From Lamellibrachia satsuma (taxonomy: Eukaryota; Annelida; Polychaeta; Sabellida; Siboglinidae): a DNA stretch of 64,000 nucleotides. The notes under the pieces were generated by a model. The model saw only the letters and a program-made list of their open reading frames with translations. It made no database searches and was not told the DNA's origin. The position numbers and the translations under genes are program-made. Every line of letters starts with the position of its first letter. Within the stretch, counting starts at the first letter, position 1. Location of the stretch: positions 12,624,501-12,688,500 of the forward strand of contig BSQZ01000011.1 in assembly GCA_033239005.1 (NCBI GenBank). The letters run 5' to 3'. Of this stretch, positions 1 through 13,580 are shown piece by piece.

Positions 1-336
1 CATAGGGATATCTTGTTGATGAATTACGTAAGAATGCTGACTGAATTTATTTTAGAAAAAAAATATAGGTTTATATTTATATGCAATGCAGTGTGATATA
101 TCTGAACACTATAAGTCTGAATTACCTTGTGGAACATGACTACATCCGGAGAATAGGCAGTTGTTCCAATGGCTGCCTGGAATTCAACTACTGGGTGAGA
201 GCTTCCTTGGAATGTGGCTCCAAAATGACACAGCTGAGTGGACGAGGGAGGAAACCTGCAAATCACATCAAACGAGGTTAAACAATGCCACATCAACAGA
301 AGTGAGGCCAACTTGAACTCCCAGTTCTCCTGCAAA

Positions 337-787
337 GCAACACAGACGTCACACACAAGACAACAACCACTGTGTCTGACAATGACAGCAACACAGACGT
401 CACACACAAGACAACAAACACTGTCTGACAATGACAGCAATATAGATGTCACACACAAGACAACAAAACACTGTGCCTGACAATGACAGCAAAACAGACG
501 TCACACACAACAACAACCATTGTGTCTGACAATGACAGCAACACAGACATCACACACAAGACAACCACCACTGTGTCTGACAAAGACAGCAACACAGACG
601 TCACACACAAGACAACCACTGTGTCTGACAAAGACAGCAACACAGACGTCACACACAAGACAACAACCATTGTGTCTGACAATGACAGCAACACAGACAC
701 CACACATAAGACACCAACCACTGTGTCTGACAATGACAGCAACAGAAACATCACACACAAGACAACAATCAATGTCTGACAATGACA
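337..787. repeat. 51-bp minisatellite, about 9 units
   Basis: Units read GTCTGACAATGACAGCAACA then CAGACGTCACACACAAGACA. The period of 51 bp is a multiple of three, so several frames stay open, but the array sits in an intron-like position between the 126-255 and 1175-1406 blocks and is not taken as coding. Confidence 0.9.
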
Positions 788-1411
788 GCGCCACCTGGCC
801 TTGACCCTTGCCATTACTGCCAACACCTGCATGTAAGGGTTACAGTAAGTCTATTGTTATTTCATAAAATTTGTTGCAAATAAGAATTACATTTGTTTTG
901 TTTGATCCAAAATTTGGTTTAATATGCAATACTGAATAATGTACTGATGATATCAACATAACAATACACATTCTAGTTAAATACCAAAGGTATGAAGTCA
1001 TGACATTTCCATTCCTTATTAATTAGTTAATGTGAGACATGGTCTAAAATAATTTTTTTATGTCTGATAATTAAGGAGAAACATGAAAATAATCCTGCTG
1101 GTTTAATTTGATTCCACTATTTATGTCACTTAAAAGAAATTATTTAATGCACACTAAAGTCTGCGTCAACTTACCCAGCATTCCATCTGTGCCACCGTCC
1201 TCCTTGATCAGGTTGACATATGACGTCATGAAATCTTGGAGCCGAGCCAACTGCCCGCTGATAGTGAGCCACACTATCTCTCTCACTCTCATAGCCACTG
1301 AATGTCACTGTCACCTCAGACTTGTCGATTTGGTTGTCAATGTCCAGCTGAGTGTCCAGTCCATCATTGAGTCACTGACCACTCCAGCCACATTTCCAGA
1401 CACCATCTTAA

Positions 1412-1545
1412 TGGCACTACAACATACAATGAACAGTTATTTAATACTTGATGTCACTACAAAATACAATGAACACTTAGTTAATACTTTGGTGGCACTA
1501 CAACATACAATGAACACTTATTTAATACTTGATGGCACTAAGATG
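1412..1545. repeat. Three tandem copies of a ~47-bp unit
   Basis: The unit contains GGCACTACAACATACAATGA followed by TTTAATACTT and is repeated at 1412, about 1455 and about 1493. It lies directly beside the acceptor of the 1175-1406 exon block. Confidence 0.8.
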
Positions 1546-4500
1546 TAAACGTACAATGAACAACTGCATTAATAAATGCAACAGTAAATCACTCATCTAA
1601 TGCAACACCAAGCAGCTGTTTAATTAATGTTTTGCAATCATTAGAAATTCTATCTAAAACTGTTCACAAATAAAGTGTATTAAACCAAAGTTGATGGTAA
1701 CAAGTTATAAACAATTTCTTTTTAAACACCTTCCGAACAGGAACCTATTTCACTAAAGTTCTAAATGACACATATTTCCCAATCCAATTGAAATCAGCTC
1801 ATCATTATTTTAGTGAAATGTATTGCTGTTACTTTAATTTACACTAATGTAATATTACAATTTCACAGTAATAAAGTGTAATGATGAAGGTTCCCACTGT
1901 GAAGACACAAGAGTGCTCTCTCTGCCAGCTCCATTCACTGCCTTTGCTATGACATAGTAAACAGGAGAGTTGGTCGTGGCGTTGGTCAGAGCCAAGGACA
2001 ACTTGTCAATGTAACCGTGCTGTGACAGTCCCACGCTGTGAAATGCCAATACATCTGTTTGTCCTACAATGTGAGGGAGGGATGGGGATTTCTCAAAGAC
2101 CAAACAAAAGAAGAGTACAGCTGAAATGTTTTACAGATTGTATGACTGTTAATATCGTTGACCCCGTTGTGTACTATAGCCAAAATTGGACCCTTACGAC
2201 AGAATTAGAATATCTGGTATGTACCCAAGTTAGCATCAGCACTCTACAGTAAGCCCTGCATATTGTCTAGCTACGGTCACATTTCACTACATTTCTAATA
2301 TGTAGCAGCCATATGTGTTTGCCTAATTCAGAGCAAATAGTAATAACAGATATTAACTGTCTTAGATAAACAAGATTTGCCATCCACGCCAAAGGCCCAG
2401 ATGGCAAGTGGACAAGGAAGCCATTGGCTTATCGAGAGTCCAACATTTTTAATCTATGTGCAGCCCGCCCTCCTGAGATGTGTCAACCTTGTTTTTAAAC
2501 ATATTCACGCTGCTAGCCATTATACAATCCATAGACATTTATTGTCCTCTGTTAGAACGAGTACTTCCTGATATCCAATCTACATTGATCCTTTACTAAT
2601 TTTACCTCATGTCCTCTAGATTAGTAATGATTATTTTTACTGCTTGGCAAGGATTAGGGTAGTCATGAACAAAAAAACATTTTCTTTATAGGATTTGCAT
2701 TGTAATGTACATGTCTAGGTCTTTTTATATTATTATTATATTATATTATTTTATAAGTTAAGTATATGAGCTGCATGAAACCAAGTTGCATATACAACTA
2801 ACTTTACCTTCTGCTGTCCCTATGCCAACATAGTATTCACTGATGTCACTTTCACCATCCACTGTTCCCCATGAGGCCTGGATGCCATTTTCATCATTGT
2901 GAACAATCATCAAACTTGCCATCAATTAGCTCCTCAGATTCTTCCAAGAGGGTGCCCACATGCACAAATGACATGTATAAATAGAAAAGTAAAACATCAT
3001 CTACAATGGCCAATGATGTCATGTGTACCAAAAGTACACTCAGTATGCAGTTACAAGCAAAACATAGCAGTTAAGACATTTATGTACTGGAGAGCTCCTA
3101 ATATTTCCATTCCTAAAAAAGTGTGCTTCCAGAATACATGTTTGTTATAAAGCAAATTCATATAATTAACAACAGCACAGTGTCGCATTCCTGGGGCTAG
3201 TGACATTCTGTTTGACACCCACTCCTAGATCTGTCCGCTGAAACACCAATTAATTTGACTTCATTGGGAAGTATTCAGCAATGCCTCAACCAGTGCACAA
3301 AATGTATTCATTCGTGTAATTCCATCAGAGTTTTTTGTCAGGTATTCAGCTCTACAACTGAATGGATGAAACTGGTTTACAACTGTGCCACCATATTGTG
3401 ACCTTGTGACTTTTATGTATCTGGCATTAGGCCCAGCCCTTTACATTTATTCTCCATTATAACGGTATGCAGTGAATATACACTGACAGTTGTAACCCTT
3501 TTTTAGAGTCGCTGGTATAACCTGGCATTAAGAGCGCTGAATTTACATTTCCCAATTTACGGTAATAATTGTGCGCAATAACGGATGAGCAGACGGGGTA
3601 TGCTTGTAACAAGTAACGGTTGTTCTTTTTCTGGGTTGGAAATCGCATTTTTCATTTTCGTTAAGTTAAACAGTTCTTCACAGTAATTAAGTAAATTCTA
3701 GTTAGTCTGCCATATAATGCTGTCACGGTCAATTGTTCTGCTGTGTGAATAAACGTTATATATATATATATACATAATGAAATTTGATTGGTTTGGGGAC
3801 CTGTGGAGCGCTGCAGGTCACAATATCATAGCAGTAGAGCGAGTAATTTTGGGGTATATATATTTTTTAATAGCTGTTAATCCAATATTAAATTATTCAA
3901 TGATTTTTGTCAATTTGTGTCTTGTCACTTTTCACAATAATTGCAATGGTATGTTTGGTTAGTTGATCTGGTTTGATGTGACAGTTGACCATTGGTGTAG
4001 TGGACAGCAGCCAGCTCTGCCCTGTTCACTTGGACTAGATACTGATAGAAGATAATGACCATACCTTCAGTGGTGTTGGGTCAACTAACAGACCACTGGT
4101 GTAGTGGACAGTCACGCGCATCCTTTAACATGCACTGATCTTCAGATTCAGAGCCTCATCTGTTGTCCACGAGGTTGCACTGGCTGGCACAATCTTCCAT
4201 CTGGACCTAACAATTTACAGCAACATGTGATTGAGCAGTACTCACAGCTAACAGTGTTGCTATTGAATGCATATGTAATAAATCAGCCATTAGGTTAGGT
4301 CTGCATTCACTGCACCCAGATTTCATATCTACACTCATTTAAATGCTTCCATTTCAACTAGCAACTATAGTATTACTCTACTCTACTCTGGTGATTTATG
4401 AAACCAAAAAATGGTTTACTTCATCATAGAACCCACAATAATCAGTACATCATGTCTGTTGTCAAAACAAACTGCTGTGATTGGTATGCTGCCTCTTTTT

Positions 4501-5111
4501 TTCTATACGAGACATGTCACATATGGAGAGAATACAAACATATAAATACTTTCTAGCAATTGTCTCTGTAGAGTCTACAGCAATATAAAATATGTGGCGT
4601 AAAAGAATAAAAGAGAAACAAGAAAACAGCAAACACTTTACAAATGTAAACATCAACAACAGCTACTGCTAAACTAAGACTAACCAGTACAAACAGCTAC
4701 ATTGACCTGGTGGGATATATCATAGTCATCTTGCCCTGGTGCAGTTCGTATGCTGATATTTTGTAGTGGTCAATCCCAGACTTGGGGTCAACGATTTTTT
4801 TATTCTTTGATATTTCAGCTGACTCCCTCAGCCTTCATCAAATATCATAGTGCAAGAAAAAGAATGTCAATCCATTCAAGGAACTTAGAAACAATGAACA
4901 CCTATAATTAATATACACTGTTAGTGTTACAGCCTTGTACTCCTTGCCAGAGACACCGTCACACTCACAGTGTATTCCATGTCACGCTGCAAGTTGTTAT
5001 CATCAACGAGCTGCAACATCTCGGGGTCTGTCAAATCTAACATCCGATGTCACCGAGCTGTTTGTCTCGGCTCTGTTTGTTGCCGTCACATCGACATGGA
5101 CAAAGTCGCTG

Positions 5112-7062
5112 TGGTGCAGATGAAGTGATGTCTCTCGAAGGCATTGACAGATGGAGTTATGTTCTTCTCTGTGTGTAGCACAACCTTCCTGCCACTGGAG
5201 CCTAAAACATTAAGAGTCTATTAGGATGTAAGTGATGTCTCTCCAGAGAGTTGAAAGATGGAACTATGTTCTTCTCTGTGTGTAGTACAACCATCCTGCT
5301 ACTGGGGCCTAAACATTAAGGGTCTATTAGGATGGAAGTGATGTCTCTCAAGAGGGTTGAAAGATGGAACTATGTTCTTCTCTGTGTGTAGTACAGATGC
5401 GCCTCGTTATTACGCGCCCCGTTATTACGCGGATTCGGATATAACGCGGTCGGTCGTGGACCCCGATTTTCTGCCGTCAGGGGAAAATGCCAAATGGGCC
5501 TGCTTAAACCTACTTAGAATTGCTTTGACAATTCTCAAAAAACATTAGGCGAACAATGTCAATGAACCAGTATCAACTTGTTTGTTTTGCGCTATCGCTG
5601 ACATCAATCGCTGTCGCTGGCTTCGCTTCGACGGTTTGTAAATTGCAATCTAGATTCACAAATACGCCTTGCGTAAGAATCAGATCAACAGTTTTAAATG
5701 CATTTAGTATGCAATACCAACATAACACTTGGGTGAAATGACATGCTTCCAGTACATCGTAAATTTAATCGTGTTCGCGACGCGAAACCAACATGCCAAA
5801 TTCCTAACCCAAGCCTCTACCAGTGCGCGAAAATACGAATTCGTCATCCGTATATGAAACGATGAATCGATGTTAAGTGGTGCGTAATAAATTTATGCTT
5901 CGGTCCTGATCGGTTGAAAGACGAAGTGAAACAATTATTAATTCTACCTATTGTCGTTTTCTGTGTTTCAACAGCTTACATACTACGTTTGTCAAATCAT
6001 ACACGTTTTCGGCTGCTCAGATCCAGGTTATTATTTTCGATGTGTTTTATTCAGTTCAAGAATCAACAGGGTGTGACATTTAAAAATAATACATGTTGAT
6101 GCTAGTATAAAAAGTTCCATAAACTGCATGTTGGCGTATAAGACAGTGCTGCAAGCACACAGGGCTTCGACAGCGTTCATGGACTTGGTGCAGCGGGCGG
6201 CGATCGCTGTTGTTTAGTAGCTCCCTGGTGGCAGATATGGGAACATCTAACGCGCCTCGCATACAAAGCGGTCGTAAGTCGTGGACCCCGACCACCGCGT
6301 TATATCGAGGCTCGACTGTACAACCTTCCTGCTACTAGGGCCTAAAATATTAAGGGTCTATTAGGATATAAGTGATGTCTCTCCAGAGAGTTGAAAGATG
6401 GAACTATGTTCTTCTCTGTGTGTAGTACAACCACTCTTCTACTGGGGCCTAAACATTAAGGGTCTATTAGGATGGAAGTGATGTCTCTCAAGATGGTTGA
6501 AAGATGGAACTATGTTCTTCTCTGTGTGTAGTACAACCTTCCTGCTACTGGGGCCTAAAATATTAAGGGTCTATTAGGATGTAAGTGATGTCTCTCCAGA
6601 GGGTTGAAAGATGGAACTATGTTCTTCTCTGTGTGTAGTACAACCACCCTGCTACTGGGGCCTAAACATTAAGGGTCTATTAGGATGTAAGTGATGTCTC
6701 TCTAGAGGGTTGAAAGATGGAACTATATTCTTTTCTGTGTGTAGCACAACCTTCCTGCTACTGGGGTCTAAAATATTAAGGGTCTATTAGGATGTGTGTA
6801 GTACAACCACCCTGCTACGGGGGCCTAAACATTAAGGGTCTATTAGGATGGAAGTGATGTCTCTCAAGATGGTTGAAAGGTGGAACTATGCTCTTCTCTG
6901 TGTGTAGTACAACCGTCCTGCTACTGGGACCTAAAACATTAAGGGCCTATTAGGATGGAAGTGATGTCTATCAAGAGGGTCGAACGATGAAGCTATGTTC
7001 TTTTATGTGTGTAGTACAAACTCCCTGCTACTGGGGCCTAAAATATTAAGGGTCTATTAGGT
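5112..7062 (-). repeat. ~109-bp tandem array derived from an exon plus its acceptor
   Basis: The right part of the 4931-5201 exon block, its acceptor (minus-strand TTTTAG) and adjoining intron are repeated about nine times, 5112-5400 and 6319-7062, interrupted by a DNA transposon at 5394-6318. Plus-strand landmarks in each copy are GTGATGTCTCTC, TTCTTCTCTGTGTGTAG and ATTAAGGGTCTATTAGGAT. Most copies keep the acceptor-like sequence, but a TAG replaces the tryptophan codon of the parent exon, so the copies are not simple extra coding exons. Confidence 0.85.
5394..6318. mobile_element. pogo/Tigger-like non-autonomous DNA transposon
   Basis: The element interrupts a copy of the 109-bp repeat, so its borders can be read exactly. 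The uninterrupted copy reads GTAG-TA-CAACC, whereas here TA (5392-5393) precedes the element and TA (6319-6320) follows it. The left end starts CAGATGCGCCTCGTTATTAC and the right end, reverse-complemented, starts CAGTCGAGCCTCGATATAAC. CAG ends, TA target duplication and ATAACG motifs are features of the pogo/Tigger group of Tc1/mariner elements. The left end holds three copies of a TATNACGCG motif. No transposase is encoded in the 925 bp. Confidence 0.8.
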
Positions 7063-9018
7063 TATTTGATTTGCAACTTAAATACTAGCAACTGTTGAAT
7101 GACACTACTGGATTTCTCATTTGTACTGAGTAAGCACAGTTAGTGTGCAATCATGAAATATAACATTATATATTTACCTGTAGATATTCTGTATATGTTG
7201 ACAAGATAACTTTTTATGTCAGATTCTGGGTCAGCAAATTGCTTCCAGGTGCTGGCAACAGTGGACGCCTCTGAGGAGTACCTCTCATCCTCATTGGGGT
7301 CCTTGTCGTCTTTCACAACACCCCTCACTGGGGGTGTCTGGTCAACAGACAGTGCAACAAATGTGGGGTGACGTCCATGTCAGTCAGAATGATGAAGACA
7401 GGAGAATAACTTCTGTAAGAGATTTTAATGTGACACATTCTATAAATAACACATTAGACCTGGCTGTACTTATTTAATAAACCATTGCTTATAGACACAT
7501 TGATGCTTGTAAGTACATACAGTTGTACCCTACCTCCATCTGAGTTCACCGTCACGTTCATTTCAACGAGTCCTCAAGTGACTGCGGTGACACTGACAAA
7601 GTAGACAGCTTTGTGTTGTAAGTGTAGGCTGCCCACACACTGACTTGTCACATCATATGACAGTCATGTGTAAGGTACAATGTCATCTGAGCCAGCAGAC
7701 GTCCTCAGGGTGATTAAATATTTGGCTGAAAGAAAACCACGCATAGTGCAGTGCAACGTTTGAACTGATTAACAATACAAAACACCATTATATCTATATC
7801 ACAATAGTCACTCAGTGACATACCTATAAGTATACTACTTTGAATGAACCATAGGTAAGTATTATACTTCTGTTCACACTCTTTCCAATAAACTATTACT
7901 TATACCTAAATTCCAAATGCTGCAAATTTTTTTTTTATCATGAATTTGTACTGTTGTTGGAAATAAATTATCAATTGATCTATCTATTTTGCAAACACTG
8001 AAACATTGTGTCAACAGCTAATTTCTTTCAGCTTCAGTGCAGTTTATGCTTGAATAAACCAACATATTTTAGTTTAATATTCAAATTCACTGATTTTAAA
8101 AAGTATTACACAAATGACTAAGATCAAGAGTCTGCCCATTGCTGCAGGGAGCAACAAAAAGGGGACAGACCACCAAATTTGACAATATTTTCCCACTCTG
8201 TAAACATATTCAGTCCACTCTCTGGGTCTCCAAACCCGTTCCAGTTGGCACAGTATTGAGAGGAAGATGACTGGAAGGAGATATCCTTTTTTAGGTTGTC
8301 ACCATCATAAATAAGAGCATTTGCCTGTATTAGTGACGAACACCAACCAGTGCTCGCTCTAATCACAACCAACTTAAGCAGAATGCATTCTGTCTGATCT
8401 GGCTTTGTCAGAATTACTTCACACTGACCAACCAACATTTCTACCACCTGCAGATGGTGAAAGCTCTGGTAAACCACTGGTCAACATGCCAACCGAGACA
8501 GTGTCATAGGAAACAAGTAGACAATGACAAGAGCATTTGCCCATATTGCTTTCATTTTCTTCGTTATCGTTTTTGTTTGATAATATACATATTTGCTTGT
8601 CTCTGCTGCGAAACAACCGGCGTTGACAAGTTCTTGTTTGGTTTAGATTTGTCAGATGGACATGTACTCAAGTGTCATATGTTGGTTTTGTTCACAAGTC
8701 GGTAAGTCAAACTAGACATAGATGTACTAGCATCACTAGATAATGGAACAATACAATGTTTAAATTTTCCTGTTTGCCATGACAGTTTTAAAGGTTAGAA
8801 AGAACTGTTAGCGTAGAAACAGTTACTTACCTGGGTTACTTACCCGGCAGTCCGAGTGGGAATGCGACGCCGATGTTTGTCCATTCAGGGGCTGATGCCA
8901 GGTGTTGATGGGGATCATTGTGTGGTAGAATGTCATCTTCACACCTGACAGTGTACCTTAATGTTTGCTCTAAATTTTCGTAAATATTTTACATAAATGC
9001 AAGTTATTTTCAACACAC

Positions 9019-9095
9019 ATGCACACACCCACAAACACACACACAGGCATGCGCACACACACACACACGCACGCACGCACGTACGCACACATATA
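9019..9095. repeat. (CA)n/(CGCA)n microsatellite
   Basis: Impure CA-rich run with several GCAC units, within gene-free DNA. Confidence 0.9.
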
Positions 9096-9099
9096 TGGA

Positions 9100-12030
9100 T
9101 ACAGGATTTGACAGCTTAATAAAAATGTTATAATGATTGTATGAATTAGATTAGCATGCTTATTAATGAATAAAACTCCTTCCTGATTTCTGACAATGCG
9201 ATCTTGCTTCGTGTTTATCCATTATTCACTTGTGTTACACTTCACAAAATGTACCTGGCAGAATCCAAAGTAACAATTTAACAAGGAATTAGCCAACTAT
9301 GCAAATTACAAATGAAATAAGCATATATAACAAACAAAGTCATACAATTAAATGGGATCGGGATAGTCCAACGTGCCGAGATAGAAGGCTCTTTACACCC
9401 TAAACTTACAGATATGCAATAGTATCAAAATCAGAATATAATCGTGTTATAACGTTAGAGATCACACGATCCTAAACCAAATTTACTCAATCAGCTGCGT
9501 TTACCTTGCTTAACAACGAACATAAATCAAGATGACGGATGTAAACAATAGTTGTTAAAACACGTGAAACCCAAATCATCCCCAACACAACTAAAAATAG
9601 TGCATGTATTCAAATTTAAATATACTGTGTATTAGTTATAAATATAAACTAAATACACTTAAATATACTCTTAGCTTAGAATTTCAAAGAAATCCTACCC
9701 TGTGTTTATCACATCTTGTACTAACAAACAGGCCCTTCTGCGGGTGCTTCACATTTCCTACTGACTATCTGTCTTTGTTTGCACTAGCCCAAACCCTGCA
9801 CATGCACTTTTAAACAGTTTCGTACATACATGTAATATTTATCTAATGTGACTTTAGCGCTCTAAATAATATTTATCTAATGTGACTTTAGCCCTCTAAA
9901 CGCAAGTTATAACATCTGCAAATACCTGCAAACATCTGCAAATACATACTTTCGCAAGAAAATTCAAAACCACTTTACAGGGTTTTTGTTAAGTGTGGTT
10001 ATAGCAGGGACCATAAACCCCAAAGCAGGGATCACTTATTATGCTCAGCCTGTGGCCGAGTCACTACGAATCAAAGACCACTGTGGACACACCAGGAACT
10101 TATATATGTAATTGTACCTTAAAACTTCAGGAGTTTATGTAGCAATAAAAAATTGCTGTTTTGCCTAATCACCTTTTTCTCACAAATAGGCCAATAATGC
10201 CCACGTTCATGACTGTTTATTAGTGTGTAACAAATTAATGAAAATATTACGAATTATCGCACAGCAACAAATAGCAAAGGTTACTAATAGTACCTTGTTG
10301 ACATGAACATTGGAAATGGTTGTGCGTCCAAACTTCGTTCATTTCAAAATTGAAAAAAAACTTGTATTACATAACTGTTAAAATGTACATCGTTTGCCAC
10401 AATATGTCACATAATTGTTCTGCTTTGGTGTTTGTTAAGGGGGATTATTCAAGGTTGATTTGGTAGCACTTGCTACATTGTCACACATTTTTTTCAAAAG
10501 GAAACAAGTGACACTAAGTCACCAAATAATCAACGTCATAAACAGTGTAGTAACGTAGGCAAGAATTGTTGCGCCAAGCCAGTCACTATACGTAATATAA
10601 TAAGCCATTTTCACAAAAATCAGAAGAAACTTTTGCATAAGACATCCATATTTTAAATCACTAACAATTATTTCATCATTGCAGTGCAAACAAATTGTTA
10701 GAAAAGTTGTTTTTAATGAAAATATTATGATTATCGAACGACACAAATTATATTAATATTGTTATGTACTAGTCTATAACCTAGGGCCTAGGCTATAGCG
10801 AATAGTGCAGTAACCAGCATGCAAGTAATTTTTATAAATACACAGTCAAATAGTCCGCAGAATTGTGGATAATTACTGTGCCGTAATATGCACAAGAGAG
10901 CAAAGCAATAGTATGTTTTGTCCGATATCCCCAAAACACCTCATCGTCACTTGATCCTTGTTGCCATTTCATGGCAGTGTAGACATTTTGTGTGTTTTTC
11001 GCGGCTCAATACCCCGTCGACTCACGGTGTATTTGTGTTTACAATGAAATGGGGACACGCTCATGCAGACCTTTCTGTTTGTATAAATACACCAACTACT
11101 TGGTAGGTTGGTAATGGGCAATCCAATTTTATTCATACCCAACAAGGATTGCCGCTGTGCACACAATAATAGTGACAAAGTCTGCCACAAATTGTGCACA
11201 GCCTGGTACATTACTGATTAAGCTGGTGTGTATGACTAATTAGTAAACAATACCAGATAAGATTTAACATTAGTGATATTTTCTACTGTAGCTAGCAACT
11301 GCCGAAGACAGTCTTTACCAAAAACCCTTGCTGCTCTTATACAAAGCGACAGCATACAAAGAGGGAAAAGATACCTATGTGCAGATAAGCATACATAATG
11401 ATATGTATATAGTGCTAGGTAGAGTATTTACAATGATATACACAAAAGTGGGGGAATAAACCCCCCGGCCACACCTGTGTGCAGTGGGGAATAAATATGC
11501 TTTGGTGACGCGTAAAATGTCTGTGCGAATGATTTAAAAACTGCCGTTTATTAACGCAAAATGACATTCGTTGACCGGCGCTGTTTTGCTGCCACGTCGT
11601 GATATTCAACAATCGCTGACCTGTCTGTTTTTAGAACGTCGACGCTGCAATGATTTACGCAAAAGCAGGTCGGTCATTAGCCGATGCGACGGATAATAAA
11701 AATCGTCCTTCCTCTACGATAGCCAGGTAAATTACCCGGTGTCCCGGCTCTTAGGAATAACCCTGTGTTTATTTAACACTCCTCTCGCCCAACGTAAACA
11801 TAAAGTTCACACTCATAATACTATACTTCCTGGCAGCAAACATGCATAAGTACCTCTGTCAAATTTCCACCAACAATGAGGATTCCACAACTACATTCTC
11901 AGCCATGCTGACAAGAAACCTGCCACAATTCCCCATGTTCTCAACCACAAAAAAAAACAAGATGATGCCAACTAAGCCCCATACCCTATCTCTATTATAT
12001 CTGTGTGAACCCTAGTCCCACCTCAGATCC
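9100..12030. other. Gene-free A+T-rich stretch
   Basis: No ORF here resembles a known protein. The only clear structure is a 34-bp direct duplication (9836-9898, ATTTATCTAATGTGACTTTA twice) followed by repeated CAAATACCTG/CATCTGCAAATAC pieces. Confidence 0.6.
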
Positions 12031-12034
12031 CTCT

Positions 12035-12160
12035 CCAAAATATCCATGTGGCACCAGCAGCCATGAGGTACATGATCACCACCACGCCATACAGTGTGAC
12101 GAATGTGACTGTTGGTACCATACTGCATGTGTCCAAATTAATGACACCACATACCATACG
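12035..12160 (+). pseudogene. PHD-type zinc-finger fragment of a non-LTR retroelement
   Basis: The plus frame reads YPCGTSSHEVHDHHHAIQCD and continues ECDCWYHTACVQINDTTY. The IQCDECDCWYHTAC core matches the treble-clef (PHD-like) finger that precedes the endonuclease in several invertebrate non-LTR retrotransposons. The frame is closed on both sides and no endonuclease follows, so this is a stranded fragment. It is followed immediately by a dispersed repeat (12170-12425). Confidence 0.55.
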
Positions 12161-12169
12161 AACGAATAA

Positions 12170-12425
12170 AATATCAAACTCTTGAGTGCTGAATAAGCGT
12201 CCCTATGCGTGTACTTATTTGATGAAAAATGCCACCCTATATGCACCTTATTTGGCACTATTCTATTATTCAATTTAAACATTTGTGCCAGCCTATATTC
12301 TCCGATAATCATGGCAAATTATGCAGGGTATCATTTTTAGGAGCAATCGCTCTCACTCCCTATTGCTAGCGGAGTAGCGCTAATCAATCATCCACGTAGC
12401 GGTTTACCGCTCGCACTAAATGGTT
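12170..12425. repeat. Dispersed repeat family R1, copy 1
   Basis: Begins TTGAGTGCTGAATAAGCGTC and runs to ACCGCTCGCACTAAA. A diverged copy in the same orientation is at 39830-40055. Shared landmarks are TTTGATGAAAAATGCCACCC, ATTTAAACATTTGTGCCAG and AGCAATCGCTCT. It contains a short near-palindrome (GCAATCGCTCT...GATTGCTAGC). Confidence 0.8.
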
Positions 12426-12429
12426 CAGG

Positions 12430-13560
12430 ATACAGTTACATTTCCCATTGGTGGCCATGTTAACGTTCTGTATGATTATAAGAAAACTTTACCATCAAAA
12501 ATTCTGAAATTTCTTACCTGCCGTTATCATTTCATTGACATGTTAATCGAGTTTAGTCAAAATTAGAAATTTCTAACTCTTTTAAAATCGCTGAGCTTGT
12601 CATGTCCGTCAATGTTTACCAATTTATGCATGAATTACTATGCACATGTGCCTTGTGGTGAAAAAATTGCCAAAAATCCTTCCGCCTATTGAAATCATCT
12701 AAAAGTCCTCAGTTACACTGTCAACAGCCACGTTCTGCTAGGCAAAGTCAATCGCCCTACAATGTTTTTCTATCTGGCTGTTGCTACTAGTAGGCGAGAC
12801 GAGACGAAGAGCGGGGCGAACATTTTTGCCTACGTTCTGCCAGCAAACTTACGAATGTGCATGCTCAAATGCAGTTATGTCAGATGATTTTTCCTGCATT
12901 TTTGTACCTGGATGCGTTCCTTGCACCATTCCGCATATGTTCCAGTAAAACATTTCATATATTCTTTAAAAATATTGTGTTTTAGGCCACTTTTAATAAG
13001 TTTTACCAGAGCTCGTGTATACACTAGCTCTGGTTTTACGCATCAAAACGGCATAACTGATTTCTTGATAAAGATGGCGCGTGTGCGATTTGCGCATTAG
13101 TCACGCCTCGGTGCCATTAGAACCGCGAAGGCGATCTTTGTGCGTATCGAGCGTAGACTTACGTATCGTAAAAAAAAATTAAAAGAGAAAAAAGAGAAAG
13201 TAGGCTAAAAAAAAAATTTTAACCGAAAGAGTTCTACAAAAAAAATATTCTCCACAGTTTTTATATTAAACGCAACATTTGTAGAGAGGGAGGGAGAGAG
13301 GGAGGGAAACAAATTAGAAAGCTAAAATATTGAACAGTTATGTATTTGTAACGTAACTATTTATGGTAGAAACAATTACTTGTATTAGGGTTTATGTTAC
13401 TTTCAATATAAATTAATTGACTTGGTTTTCGTTAAATTGACTGTGGAAATTCTAATTGGTTTTGAACGTAAATCAAGTTACTAATTCACGTTCGGCCTGC
13501 CATGAATGGATATGAACAATATCTTTTGGAAACAATTTGTTACATGCGTACAATAATTAT
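12430..13560. other. Gene-free stretch with low-complexity A-rich and GGGA runs
   Basis: Contains poly-A rich segments near 13170-13250 and a GAGGGAGGGAGAGAGGGAGGG run at 13283-13310. AAGATGGCGCG at 13073 resembles a YY1 site but has no clear gene attached. Confidence 0.5.
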
Positions 13561-13580
13561 GGTATACTGTATATTATTCA

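Larger units (their letters stand above)
126..8944 (-). pseudogene. Multi-exon gene with fibronectin-III-like extracellular repeats, apparently decaying
   Basis: Reading the minus strand from right to left, exon-like blocks with GT-AG borders occur at about 8844-8944, 8118-8345, 7534-7725, 7178-7376, 4931-5201, 2808-2905, 1861-2063, 1175-1406 and 126-255. Together they show a repeated module: VDQTPPVRGVV, then FADPESDIKSYL or NWNGFGDPESGL, then an IGT turn (VGIGTAEG, AAIGTTAYSPDVV), then YYVIAKAVNGAGRES. This is the cadence of FN3-like beta-sandwich repeats in large secreted or membrane proteins of invertebrates. No signal peptide or membrane segment is seen, so both ends probably lie elsewhere; the left end leaves the window. 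Blocks 7534-7725 (in-frame TGA), 4931-5201 and 1175-1406 (frame changes mid-exon) are broken, so I read it as a pseudogene or badly eroded gene. Sequencing error is the alternative. Exon borders are hand-placed; the family call is firmer than the borders. Confidence 0.55.

Noticed and set aside
337..787. CRISPR-like spacing of repeats
   Set aside because: Units are contiguous with no variable spacers and the host is an animal genome; it is a minisatellite.
5357..6295. Small ORFs inside the pogo-like element
   Set aside because: No transposase or DNA-binding motifs; the element is non-autonomous.
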